Below are positions 12,442-22,702 of a stretch of 64,000 nt of DNA, piece by piece. Under the pieces are notes generated by a model that was not told the origin of the DNA, searched no databases, and saw only the letters and a list, made by a program, of their open reading frames with translations. A program made the position numbers and the translations under genes. The first letter of the stretch is position 1. Each line of letters opens with the position of its first letter. Source of the stretch: Quillaja saponaria (taxonomy: Eukaryota > Streptophyta > Magnoliopsida > Fabales > Quillajaceae); contig CM055605.1 of assembly GCA_029379385.1 (NCBI GenBank), positions 14,419,001 to 14,483,000 of the forward strand, written 5' to 3'.

Positions 12442-15400
12442 TCTCACACTCACGGAGGCATGACTAGCCGGAGAATTGGACAATCAAACCTCCGTGACCC
12501 TGACTTTACCACAACTGAATATATATGACTCTTGACTAAAACAAAGAATAAAAGTAAATTTTATAAAACAGAAGTTAACTATAAAGGTTTGTTTATTGAA
12601 ATAAATAACAATTTACTAAAAATTTTGGCGAAGGTTCCTTGTAATATGGAACATGCCTCAATATACAAACAAGTACACCAGTATATATATAAGCAAATCA
12701 CAATAACTATGGAATTACATAGAGGAGCTATGCTCCAAACATATCACAAATGAGAAACAACTAGACTATTACATAGCACAAAATTTGACAACCCACAACT
12801 CTAGTGTGATTGCAAACTTTCATCCTTGACTTCAAGTATGAGATTCCGAATATACTTTGCTGCCAAACACTTGGCAAGTCCAGTGTTGATAATTTTCAGC
12901 TTGAAATCTTGTTACTAAAAACAAATATCAACAAAGAGGGGTGAGTCTTACGAACTTAGTGAGTAGAAAAACGTACCCAAAAGGTACTAGCATCACTCAA
13001 CACACATATATAATCTATAATCAATTAATATCAATATATCATAAATTTCAAATCACTACGATTAGGCTTACACGATTACTAAAGCATAAACTTAACAAGC
13101 ACAATACAAGTAACAATTTGTATAATTCAATCAAAACAATCAAGGCACATAAAACATACAAAGCATACAAAGGGCCCATTGAGTAACTCAGCCCTACACA
13201 CCACTCTCATAAGACAGTTTTGCGCTGGCATACCAAACAGATTTATAAATAGAATAACTAAAAACAAAATCACTGAATCTCCTCTTCAAATCTACTTACC
13301 GGGGTTGAGCACTCAAATATCATTTTAAATCACTTGTCAGAATAAGAATATCTTAAAACATCCTAGGTACACCAGGATTTTATTTTAGGAGTAAAATCAT
13401 TTCGAAAAGAAAAACACTCGTTGTTCCCTATCAACCACAAACAATTTCAAATATCAACATAATTTAAATAGTCAATCATAGCAATATAATTCTTATTTAC
13501 CACTATAGAACATATATATATATATATATACACACACATAAATACACTAAACAATTAAACACACTAATTCAGCAACCAAAGGGTAGCCATTAACAACTCA
13601 CCGGTACAAATCTTGTTCGTCACTTCCCCTTACTTCCACGTATGTCATTGATTCAACAATACTTTTTGAAACAACAATTACATTTTCAATGTATTATTTA
13701 GTTTATCAATTTTATAATTTATAAAATTTTAATTAAAAAAATCTAAAGTCACTAAGTTTCAAGTATTTATTTAAAATTTACTCCTTTTAGGCATTTTCAC
13801 AACCCCCCTTGGATATATGCTTGATTTTAACTTACCTAAAACCAAATTTAATAAGATCAAGTTGAAACATTATCTTTAGGAACTTATATATCTTTGTTAT
13901 TTAGAAACTTTTTCTAAATTTTCCTTAAACGCACTTAATTCCTCATATGAATAAAAATAGGGCACTCGTACAATTCCTGATTGCCAACCTCTGATTATGA
14001 TGTTTACAGAATTCTCACACTAAGAAAATAAATTATGAAACTTTCTAGTATAGCTTATCAAGATGTTAATAACATTTCATCTTTAGCACTCTACTCCTAA
14101 TTCATCCTTTAAGACCCCCTAATATCAATTACTTTAAAACAGGTATAGTCAGGATCCTAAAATTATAACTATGACTTCCAATACCTCCAAAATACACACA
14201 ACATGGAGTTAAGATCTGAACTGCTCTAGATTTATCTTTTAATATGTTAAGAACAACTTTTATTTAGAGGTTCTAGGCTAATTCCAACCACAACCCCTCA
14301 CGAAGTCTCCTGGACTGATTAAAGCTCACTAAAACCCTACATGAACCTTGTTGCCGTCCAATAGCTCTAACAATAAATATACTTGGAATTAGTTACAAAT
14401 TTTTTTGGATATCATCTCAAGATCCTAATCTATATTTTCTCTTTTGAATTCTTAATTTAATTTAGTCCTGAAAATACTCAAATTACTAAATTTCTCTAAC
14501 TCATCAAATCTGACCCTGCTTCCTTTTCATTACCACTCCACTCCCATTTTCAACACTTTATACACAACTAACCACCCTTTTGTTCATACTCACTACTTAA
14601 TTTCATTAAGTCCTTAAATCACAACATTAACCAATAATTCTTTTCTCTTTGCCTATGAACTTTTATTTGTATTCTATTCATAATATTACAATTAGTTTCT
14701 TTGAAGCTTCTCAACAAACACTTTAAAGGCAACCCATTTCATTTCTTATATATATATATATATTGATATTTCTACCAATTTCTAGATAATAAATAATCAT
14801 CAATCATCGCCTCCATTATTTCATCCCATTCTCAAAGGAAGATATTTATAAGTACCCATCCTAAAAAAATGATAAGCACTAAACGTCCCCGTTCATCAAG
14901 TATGACTTCTAACTTGATATATACTATGATCAAGTTCTAGTCATCATAAACATGAATTCTCATTTCCAACATGGAAAGTTATGTGTAACTTAGCGAAAAT
15001 GGTATATATCACATTAAGAAAATATGAATATCCAAATGTGAAGATATAGAATATGAAACATAACAAAGACAAATTCTTTATCATTTCCAATTCCCAACTA
15101 ATATTTTCTTCAACCAATTCATTATATAAAACTCAAATTTAGAAAGTCAACTACGTATTGTGTTTATGCAGTGTAAAGTCTAATATTTTTCTTAAGTATG
15201 TTTCTAATTCTGTAATTTTACAAATATGGATGTTATCTAAATATGTTCAGGTAGCACTAAAGCATGTCATACAAATCTAGACTGTCATAGGACCAGAAAA
15301 TGTTTCTTTATTATGAAATGTTGGAATATTGCCTGAAAGTTTAAAGCATGTTTTAGATATGTCAATGTTGACAAAGCAATAACCATGGATGCATATCCAT

Positions 15401-16040
15401 GTTTCACAGATATGTATGGATTATGGACAAGAGATGAGGGGAGAGAGAGAGAGAGAAAAAAAGAACAAAAACATTGGCTGCTAGGATTTTAAAGGAAACA
15501 ATAAAAAAAAATGAAAAAGCAATTGAACCCTACATGGATGGAAGTTGCATAAATCAATGAAATAGCAATACCTGCTGCTAAAAAATAGAAAACTTCGGCT
15601 TCATTAATATTGAGGAAGAGAGAAACCAAAATGGAATATAATATTTTTTAAAAGAATACTAGAATTACTCTTCCAATCAATCTTTCTACCCCAATTTTTC
15701 TTGGTCTTAGTTCCGAATTCTTATGTCAATTTTTTTACTTAATCCTACAACCATCACAATATACAATAAGAACTCCTTCAACACCCTAGCTACCGTTAAT
15801 CTCTAAGAAAAACTGTCATACACAACAAGCTTACTAAGGTAGAAACAAAGAAAGGATAGCCATACCTAAAGAGCACGAACAACAAAACAAGAGGAAGGAA
15901 ACAAGACATGGTAGAACTTGAAGTATCCAGCTACTGTCATTGCTGTCATGGCTAGCTTAGCCTAAGGAGGCTAAACCAAGGAAAATTACACCAAGAAGAA
16001 GGAAAGGAAGGAGGTTCTCTCTGCTGGGGTTTAGAAGGCA
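12442..16040 (-). mobile_element. long LTR copy D (sense -), right end missing
   Basis: Begins TCTCACACTCACGGAGG (family start TGTCACAC with TG changed to TC) and holds the hairpin GGAGC-TAT-GCTCC at 12724-12736, GTTCC...GGAAC at 12634-12652 and later family blocks to about 14760. Text typical of the far part of these LTRs (ATGGCTAGCTTAGCC, GAGGAAGG-rich) returns at about 15655-16040. The stretch 14815-15650 has no counterpart I can recognise in other copies and may be a further insertion. The terminal GGGTTATAACA is absent, so this is not a clean solo LTR. Confidence 0.65.
14815..15650. other. unassigned stretch within copy D
   Basis: About 0.8 kb of AT-rich DNA between two recognisable parts of copy D. 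It contains a short (GA)n run near 15440 (GGGGAGAGAGAGAGAGAGAA) but no frame, RNA gene or repeat end that I can identify. It could be an old insertion or a diverged part of the LTR. Confidence 0.35.
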
Positions 16041-16290
16041 GCAAGAAATTCTTTAACTGATTTTTTTTTTTTGTCATTTAACTGAACAAAACCAATTCCT
16101 TCGAAGTAGGAATTAGCAATCCCACCTACCCCCTAGGTGAGTTTGAGGATTCCTACTTCTATGTAATAAAATGGCCAAAATGGAATATGAGTATTTTGGG
16201 CGAAAAATGTACCAAATGAAAGAATGTTCATTTCATGGAATCATGTATAGAATGAAATGGCCATTCTTATGTACCAAACTAGCCCTAACT
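16041..16290. mobile_element. MITE-like palindromic segment
   Basis: About 250 bp that belongs neither to the long LTR on its left nor to the E2 LTR that resumes at 16291. It contains two nested inverted repeats: GAAGTAGGAAT...ATTCCTACTTC (about 16101-16160) and AAGAATGTTCATTTCAT...ATGAAATGGCCATTCTT (about 16222-16270). The right end reads GTACCAAACTAGCCCTAA, similar in style to PIF/Harbinger-type MITEs (GGGCTAGTTTGG on the other strand), whose target duplication is TTA/TAA. I cannot define a matching left terminus, so family and boundaries are tentative. Confidence 0.4.
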
Positions 16291-16646
16291 AATGTATATA
16301 ATTAAGTGCAATGAAACTTGGTAAGTTAAGTTAGTAAATGAATGAATCAAGCAAATTAGTTTATAAAAAATAAGTGGCAATAAATTATAAACGTAACCTC
16401 CAAATGAACAAATTAACTAGTAAATAACTTGGTAATGAAACTAGTACATTAATAACTAAAGTCTCTAAGATGAACTTATAGGCAAGAACCTACATAATAA
16501 GGGTTGACTAAACAACTAATTGTAAGCAAAGTTGTTGTCTTTTTTCCTTCAAATCCAAAGAAATCTTATTTTGTTTATACGTAGATCGTTGATTCCACAT
16601 TGGATAAAAAAAAGGTAATAAGAGCCTTAATTTATAAGGTGTTACA
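16291..16646 (+). mobile_element. E2 retrotransposon, end of 5' LTR
   Basis: From TAATGTATATAATTAAGTG this matches the last part of the E2 3' LTR (25322-25560) almost base for base, ending AAGGTGTTACA at 16646. Relative to the 3' LTR it carries an extra stretch of about 118 bp (16504-16621) flanked by near-identical TAATAAGG/TAATAAGA. The middle 2.5 kb of the LTR is absent here and replaced by copies C and D and the MITE-like piece. Confidence 0.8.
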
Positions 16647-16665
16647 ATTTGGAATTAGAGCATGG
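16647..16665 (+). other. E2 primer binding site
   Basis: TTGGAATTAGAGCATGG follows the LTR end after two bases. It resembles the plant initiator-methionine tRNA PBS (TGGTATCAGAGC...) with two changes, so this junction is LTR / internal region and E2 reads on the + strand. Confidence 0.7.
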
Positions 16666-16672
16666 TCCTGGC

Positions 16673-18476
16673 TATAACATTCCCCAAAATTAATACCTAA
16701 ATTAATTATAGGATAAGTAGTTATCTTATGAGTTAAATAGGATTAAAAATTTAGTTACATATTATTCCATGTATAGGAATAGTACATGTGCGTATAAAAA
16801 TATGTATAGGATATGTATTAGTATAAGAATAGTATATAGTATAAAATATGTATGAATACATGCACATACATATATACATGTATATACGTATAAGGAAAAA
16901 TACATAGAAAAAACATGGACAAGTGTAGGCATTGGAACAAAGATGGGAAAATATTACATGGTGGCATTGGAACAAAGATGGGAAAATGACAAAATATAGG
17001 TTACTTGCTAGAAAAGAAAATGTGATGAACTAGGTGTAAGAAGAAGATTAAGTGTGACAATTTGTAATAAATGAAAGGGCTATGTGTAAGGAAGAGAATA
17101 AGTGTGGCAATTTGCAATTAATGAATGGACTTAGGTGTAAGAAGGAGAATAAATGTGGCAACTTTTAATTAATGAAGAGGCTTAGTTGTAAGGAGAAAAA
17201 GGGTGAAAAAGTTGTAATAATTAAGGGGGCATGTGAAAGGAAGTTAGGACATAAGGTGGCAAGAAATAATTAATATAGAAAGATGGCTAGACAAGTGGAA
17301 GGCAAGGAAAACACTAAGTGTCCATGAAATAATTAAGTAGGACATGTGTATAGAATTAAGGAAACAAGGTGTCCATGAAATGATTAAGTAGGACATGTGT
17401 AGAGAATTAAGGAAACAAGGTGTCTATGAAATGATTAAGTAGAATATGTGTAAAGATTTAAGGAAGCAAGTTGTACATGGAATGATTAACAAGACATGTG
17501 TAGAGGTTTAAGGTAACTAGTTGGCTTACTAATAATTAAAGAATCTAAACTAGTGAATAGCACAGACAAGTGTTAGGAAGAAAATACACATGTTAATTTA
17601 GAGAATGACAAGTCGGAGGTTGCAATTTTAGGGAACTAAAAGGATAAAATAGGAAATGAAAATTTCTTCTAAATCCTAAACCTTGGCCATGCACTATAAA
17701 TAGGAGGGGGGTGGTGACCGAAATTGCATGGGCAAGGTAAAGTGTACACTAAAGTGAGAAAGTGAGAAAAGAATGAAAGTGAGAGAAATAGTGAGAAATC
17801 AAAGGAAAGGCAAAACTGTGAGGTAGAAGGAAAGAAAGGGAAAAACCATAGGAGAAAAGAAAGAGAAGGAAAACCGAGCAAGAAAAGGCGGAAGGAGGGA
17901 GGCATAGAAAGAAAGAAAGAAAAACAAACATTAAGGGTATTAGATTAATTAGTACCATGGATGTGTATTGTTTTCCTTGGAGAAAGGCATGGTCTATGTA
18001 ACGAGAAAAGATGGCAAGTGTATTGGACGTATGAGACTAAACTTGTAGAACTTGGTTACTTTTTTATGAAATTGTAAAATGTATTCTTAACCAGTTTACT
18101 TAGTAATGATATTAATTTTGGAAGGAAGTCTAGTATTACTAAAATTGGCTCTTGTATAAGTAATAGTTTGCAAATTGTATCTTTAGAAATATTAATCCAT
18201 GATTCACAAGTTGCATTTCTTAGGTAAATCTTGGTTAATAAATAGAGTAGTTTGAACTTAAAGTTAATTGGAAGAAAAGATAAAATTTAGAAGAAGGAAT
18301 ATAGGTCGTATGGTGTAAAGTGAAATAAGAAGAACGTTTAAGGAAAATTATAAAGTATCACCGTAGGAGGAAAATAAAGATGCTAGAAAATACAAGTAAC
18401 AAAAGTAGTACCGATTAAATTGGCTTAAGAGTTTATTAGTAGATTAAGTGAAGGATTAAGGAAAGAGGCTATTACA
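16673..18476 (+). mobile_element. E3 5' LTR
   Basis: 1.80 kb, starting TATAACATTCCCC (canonical TG changed to TA) and ending GGCTATTACA, followed by a PBS. It contains short internal repeats of the type GTCCATGAAATGATTAAGTAGGACATG (several copies, about 17320-17500) and a clear TATA box followed by a purine-rich leader (17750-17930), the usual LTR promoter layout. Confidence 0.8.
17694..17704 (+). promoter_or_regulatory. TATA box of E3 LTR promoter
   Basis: CTATAAATAGG followed by a G-rich stretch and then a long purine-rich leader (GTGAGAAAGTGAGAAAAG...). Position, sequence and leader match plant LTR promoters; transcription would start about 30 bp downstream, near 17730. The minus-strand frames across 17669-17958 are only the antisense of this leader. 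Confidence 0.6.
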
Positions 18477-18480
18477 ATTA

Positions 18481-18492
18481 TGGTATTAGAGC
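18481..18492 (+). other. E3 primer binding site
   Basis: TGGTATTAGAGC lies four bases after the LTR end (CTATTACA) and differs from the initiator-Met tRNA PBS TGGTATCAGAGC at one base. It confirms the 5' LTR boundary and + strand orientation of E3. Confidence 0.85.
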
Positions 18493-18904
18493 AACGGTTT
18501 GGGCAAAGGTGGGTAAGGAGGCCTAGAGTGACTTGCCATAATTTTATTACATGTCACTTTCTCCAAAGGTTTGATTATTCCTTGCTTTGATAATATGCAT
18601 ATTACATGGAATATTGTTTACAACTTGTTGATATGACAAGAAGGTGCTACATGTTACATGTATTGCATATATATGTGTTCATATATGATATGTGATAATT
18701 GTTTGAAAAGTTATGACGAAAAGAAGTCTGCAATGTTACATGAAAAGGAAAAGAAAAGAAAGGACATGCTAAATATTGCATGTGTAGAGGAAAGGAATGG
18801 AAATGATAGATGTTGCATGCATAGTGAAAAAGGAAAGGTGTGGAATTTGCTTAGTTTTAGCACTTGTAGCTTGTCATGACATTATGTTGCTCAAACTATA
18901 GAAT

Positions 18905-19220
18905 AGATCCTATCTAGAGATGGTATAATGATGTGTCAAAAGTCTTGCAGAGCGATGTCTCATGAGATGGCATTGAGATGTGCTATAAGTCTTGAAAGGC
19001 GATATCTTATGAGATGGTACAATAATGTGCCATAAATCTAGAGACGATGTCTCTTGGGATGGATCTATATCTATGAGAGGTGGTACAATAATGTGCCGAA
19101 AGTCTTGTAGGGCGATGTCTCATGAGATGACACTGAGATGTGCCTTAAGTTTTGTAAGGTGATATCTCATGAGATGATACAATAATGTGCCGTAAGTCTA
19201 GAGACGATGCCTCGGTTTGC
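18905..19220 (+). repeat. 158-bp tandem duplication in E3
   Basis: Two consecutive copies of a unit of about 158 bp, each running from ...AGAGATGGTATAATGATGTG / AGAGGTGGTACAATAATGTG through GGCGATGTCTCATGAGATG to TCTAGAGACGATG(T/C)CTC. Within each unit the motif GATATCTYATGAGATG recurs, so the array is internally repetitive. It is not open as a long frame and lies where gag would be expected. Confidence 0.75.
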
Positions 19221-19317
19221 ATAATGGTATGAAAGGAACAAGATGACTATAAGTGTTAGAGAAGTAAGGCTAAATTAGTGGCAAGATATAGGTAAACAAG
19301 TTAAGGATTAATATGGG

Positions 19318-19542
19318 GTAGAAACACAGTGTAATAGGTGTAGGAGATTTCATAGCAGTAGGCCTTGTTTGAAGGGTAGCAACATTTGTTATAGTTGTGG
19401 AAAGGAGGGTCACATAACTAGAACCTGCACAAAAGTCAATGACCAAAGAGCTCTTAGGAATCCAGTAGCACCGGGTCCAGTATTCTCCTTAAATAAAAAA
19501 GAAGCATAAGAGGATGACAACGCTATTCTAGGTAAGTATTAA
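19318..19542 (+). pseudogene. E3 gag C-terminal end with CCHC zinc knuckle
   Basis: The frame runs VETQCNRCRRFHSSRPCLKG then CYSCGKEGHITRTCTK. The second is an intact CCHC nucleocapsid knuckle (Cys 19387, last Cys 19426-19428, spacing C-x2-C-x4-H-x4-C), preceded by a partial first cysteine cluster. After it come PVAPGPVFSLNKKEA, a stop (19507) and EDDNAILG, which resemble the gag/protease junction of chromoviruses. Upstream gag is not recognisable and downstream protease is gone. The product would have bound genomic RNA during particle assembly. Non-functional here. Confidence 0.75.
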
Positions 19543-19557
19543 ATGGCACAATATGTT

Positions 19558-19814
19558 AATGTTAACTCTCTAAGGCATACCATAATGAATAAAACGAATA
19601 CCCTAAAGATTACCGAGATGGATAAAGTGAATACTCTGAGGTTTACCAAGATGGATAAAGTGAATACTCTGAGGTTTACCAAGATGGATAAATTGAATAT
19701 CCTGGGGTTTATTGAGATGGATAAAGCGAATAACTTGAGGTTTATTGAGAAGGATAAAGCGAATACCCTGAGGTTTTCCGAGATAAATAAAGTGAATACT
19801 CTGAGGTATGCCAT
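19558..19814 (+). repeat. 33-bp coding-like minisatellite (about 8 units)
   Basis: Units of 33 bp (first one 39 bp) read as an 11-residue repeat, core MDKVNTLRFTK. The frame stays open from 19543 to 19890 (115 aa). Variation between units is mostly substitutions that keep the frame, e.g. MDKLNILGFIE, MDKANNLRFIE, KDKANTLRFSE. The antisense strand is also open, as expected for a repeat whose length is a multiple of three. It replaces pol in E3; the function, if any, is unknown. Confidence 0.85.
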
Positions 19815-19915
19815 AGGGGAAAAAAAAAAAAAAAGTAGAAAGGAAGTAAGAGAAAGATTGTTTAGATTAGTGCAAGATTGTTTACATTAGTACTTGAATT
19901 TTGAGGACAAAATTC

Positions 19916-19933
19916 TTTTAAAAGGGTGGAGTA
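19916..19933 (+). other. E3 polypurine tract
   Basis: CTTTTAAAAGGGTGGAGT after GAGGACAAAATT, directly before the 3' LTR start at 19935. GAGGACAAAATTCTTTTAAGGG-like text before the 3' LTR is typical of plant chromoviruses and is shared with the E2 tract at 22686-22702. Confidence 0.75.
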
Positions 19934-19934
19934 T

Positions 19935-20740
19935 TATAACATCTCCCAAAATTAATACCTAAATTAATTATAGGATAAGCAATTATCTTATGAGTTAAAT
20001 AGGATTACAAATTTAGTTACATATTATTCCATGTATAAGAATAGTACATGTGTGTATAAAATATGTATATAAATACATATAGGATATGTATTAGGATAAT
20101 AATAGTACACATGTATAAAATATATATAAATACATATACATACATATACATACATATAGACACGTATATACATATAAGGAAAAATACATAGAAAAAACAT
20201 GGACAAGTATAGGCATTGAAACAAAGATGAGAAAATATTACATGGTGGCATTGGAAGAAGAAGAGAAAATGATAAAATATAGGTTACTTGTTAGAAAGGG
20301 AAATGTAATGAATTAGGTGTAAGAAGAAGATTAAGTGTAGCAATTTGTAATAAATGAAGGGGCTATGTGTAAGGAAGAGAATAAGTGTGACAATTTGCAA
20401 TTAATGATGAGACTTAGGTGTAAGAATGAGAATAAATGTGGCAACTTGAAATTAATGAAAAGGCTTAATTGTAAGAAGGAGGAAAAGGATGGAAAAGTTG
20501 TATTAATTAAGGGGGCATGTGGAAGGAAGTTAGGACATAAGGTGGCAAGTAATAATTAATATAGAAAGATGGTTAGACAAGTGGAAGGCAAGGAAAACAC
20601 TAGGTGTCCATAAAATAATTAAGTAGGACATGTGTAGAGAATTAAGGAAACAAGGTGTCCATGAAATGATTAAGTAGGACATGTGTAATAAATTAAGGAA
20701 ACAAGATGTCCATGAAATGATTAAGTAGAATATGTGTATA
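19935..20740 (+). mobile_element. E3 3' LTR, truncated
   Basis: Matches the first part of the 5' LTR from TATAACATCTCCCAAAATTA through the GATTAAGTAGGACATGTGT repeats, then diverges at about 20740 (GTGTATAATTTG versus GTGTAAAGATTT). The promoter and leader half is missing. No terminal CA or target duplication is left on this side. Confidence 0.8.
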
Positions 20741-22685
20741 ATTTGAAATAAATGAAAGGTTAGTATGCTATATGCAAGTAAACTCATTGTGTAATAAAAA
20801 ATAATAAGAATAATAGATGGGACAAAGAGTAATACTTGTATAATCTATGCTGTGTGCTTAAGTCTTTTGTTTGACATTAGAAATTTTTTCTTTCTAGACA
20901 GCAAATGATTGCCTATTTAAGATAAATATGTTATGTGTTGCTACAATGTGATTTATGTGGAGTAGTAATAGATGAATCATGAATTTTTTGAAACTAGTTG
21001 ATGTTCTAAATAATTACTCAAGAATATTCAAGTGAGGAATGAAATATTGGCTTGAAGTATTAATATTATGTTAGTAAGAGTACCTGAATGATAAATCTAT
21101 TGAATGGTTAATGTAAAACTTGTATAATTATGAGGATTCAAGCAAAAAGTAGTTACATGATAAATGGTGCAACCTTCATTCCTACAAGAAAACTCTAATT
21201 GTGTGAAAAATAAAATGGTTAGACAAAATAATTATGACTTAACATGTTCTTGGCCTAAATGGCAAAAAGGGATGTGAATATGATACTAAAGCAAGTAAAG
21301 TTTTATGTTTTGTTAAGTCGAGAAAACTAATAAAGGGAAAAGAGACTTGTAAACATCCATACATTTCCTTCATGATAAGCATTATATATTCATTCATACA
21401 TTTTTTTCTTAGACTACATATAAGAGCATCTCATGTATGATATAAACATGTGCATAAAAATTTTCTTTTATAAGAGGCTACTATGTTGTAATTCTGTTAG
21501 TAGTACAAAATCTATAGATGAGTACAAAAAAGTATAAAAGGCTATAGATGAGTATATATTTGTATAATGAGGCTATAGATGAGTATATAATTGTACAATA
21601 AGGCTATACATGAGCATCTAGAAGTACAAAAGGCTATAGTTAAGTACACAAAGGTATAAGAGGCTATGAGAGGTAAACTCCAAAGATGAGTATTGGTCCA
21701 AAAGGCTTGAAGAGCTAAACTCCATAAATAAGTACTAGCATAAAGAGGACACCTTCCAGCTAGGCCAAATTCACATGCTGATAAGATGTGGAGGGAATGT
21801 ATCAACAGAGTAGCAATAGTTTATCATTCACTGTGTGGCTTTGAAAAATTGTTGTGGATTTCACTTTTTGTTGGTTGAGATTGCACTTGATGCCTATGAA
21901 GGTAAATTCCATAGATGAGTGCTGCACAAGAAACTATGAAGGTAAATGCCATAGTGTTTTTCCTATTGGCTAGCATTACCATATGGGACGTAGGGAGAGT
22001 CTTACCCCAAAATCACACCAGCATATTTGGTTAGAATTTACTCTTATGGCTATTACCTGAATGATAGTTGATTGAGATGATGCTACTTGAGTAATTGATG
22101 TCTTAGGGGCTAATAACTTAGACACTTCATCTAAATAGCTATTGCCTAAGTGACTTCCACTAATCAGTGGTTGTTGCCTGAGCAATTAAAATTTCAATGA
22201 TAATTATCTTAGTAAGTTAATGCCTGAGAAACTATTACCTGAGTAGTACCAGATTAACTATTGTCTGTGTGGTTGTGACTAAAATATATATATATATATA
22301 TATGGGGATATGTTGAGTACTTGAGATATATGAAATTATATATATATATATATATAATAATCTTGACATGTTTGATTTTAAATGAAATCAAAGTTTGGCA
22401 GCGGAGGCATAATTCATATACATTCACTCACATAAATGCACACTTAATCATCACTATGCATTTACATATTTGCTCTTTTAACCTACCCACATTTTGAAAC
22501 TTACATGTGCATTTCTAGAAAGGCATACATACTTTTATAGTATTGTTATAAACATAATTATCATTTCATTTCATACTTTGAAAGCAAGGTGACCTTAAAA
22601 TACAAGTTTGAGTAATGATAAAAGAAATGAGAATTTAAATGAGTTGTTTGATAATGCATTGAGTTGAATGCTGGGGACAAAATTC
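20741..22685 (+). mobile_element. E2 internal region, non-coding and repetitive
   Basis: Lies between the truncated E3 and the E2 polypurine tract, so it should be E2 internal DNA. No gag or pol motif is visible. From about 21480 to 21735 a loose repeat recurs, GGCTATAGATGAGTA followed by 10-20 variable bases (AAGTATAAAA, TTTGTATAATGA, ATTGTACAATAA). From about 22010 to 22270 variants of TTRCCTGAGTRRTTG recur. A (TA)n run lies near 22285. Either E2 is a non-autonomous element or its coding part was lost. Confidence 0.6.
21480..21735 (+). repeat. degenerate GGCTATAGATGAGTA repeats
   Basis: At least six degenerate repeats of about 35-45 bp, each with AGGCTATAxxTGAGTA plus a variable tail. They drift at the right end into GTAAACTCCAAAGATGAGTATTGG and TAAACTCCATAAATAAGTACT. 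No open frame runs through them. Confidence 0.65.
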
Positions 22686-22702
22686 TTTTAAGGGGGGAAG
22701 TA
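22686..22702 (+). other. E2 polypurine tract
   Basis: TTTTAAGGGGGGAAGTA after GGGGACAAAATTC, immediately before TGTAACATCC. It sets the start of the 3' LTR and agrees with the PBS on the + strand orientation. Confidence 0.85.

Larger units (their letters stand above)
16673..20740 (+). mobile_element. E3: chromovirus-like retrotransposon lacking pol, nested in E2
   Basis: Two copies of the same LTR start (TATAACATTCCCC at 16673, TATAACATCTCCC at 19935) flank only about 1.46 kb of internal DNA. In order: 5' LTR, PBS, a 158-bp tandem duplication, a gag zinc-knuckle end, a coding-like 33-bp minisatellite, a polypurine tract and a 3' LTR truncated at about 20740. Protease beyond its first residues, RT, RNase H and integrase are missing. 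It therefore depended on another element or has been internally deleted. It sits a few bases after the E2 PBS. Confidence 0.8.

Noticed and set aside
17669..17958. Hydrophobic Ser/Phe-rich minus-strand frames as membrane peptides
   Set aside because: They are the antisense of the purine-rich leader after the TATA box of the E3 LTR.
19558..19814. Regular repeats taken for a CRISPR array
   Set aside because: Units abut without unique spacers, the frame stays open, and the setting is inside a plant retrotransposon.
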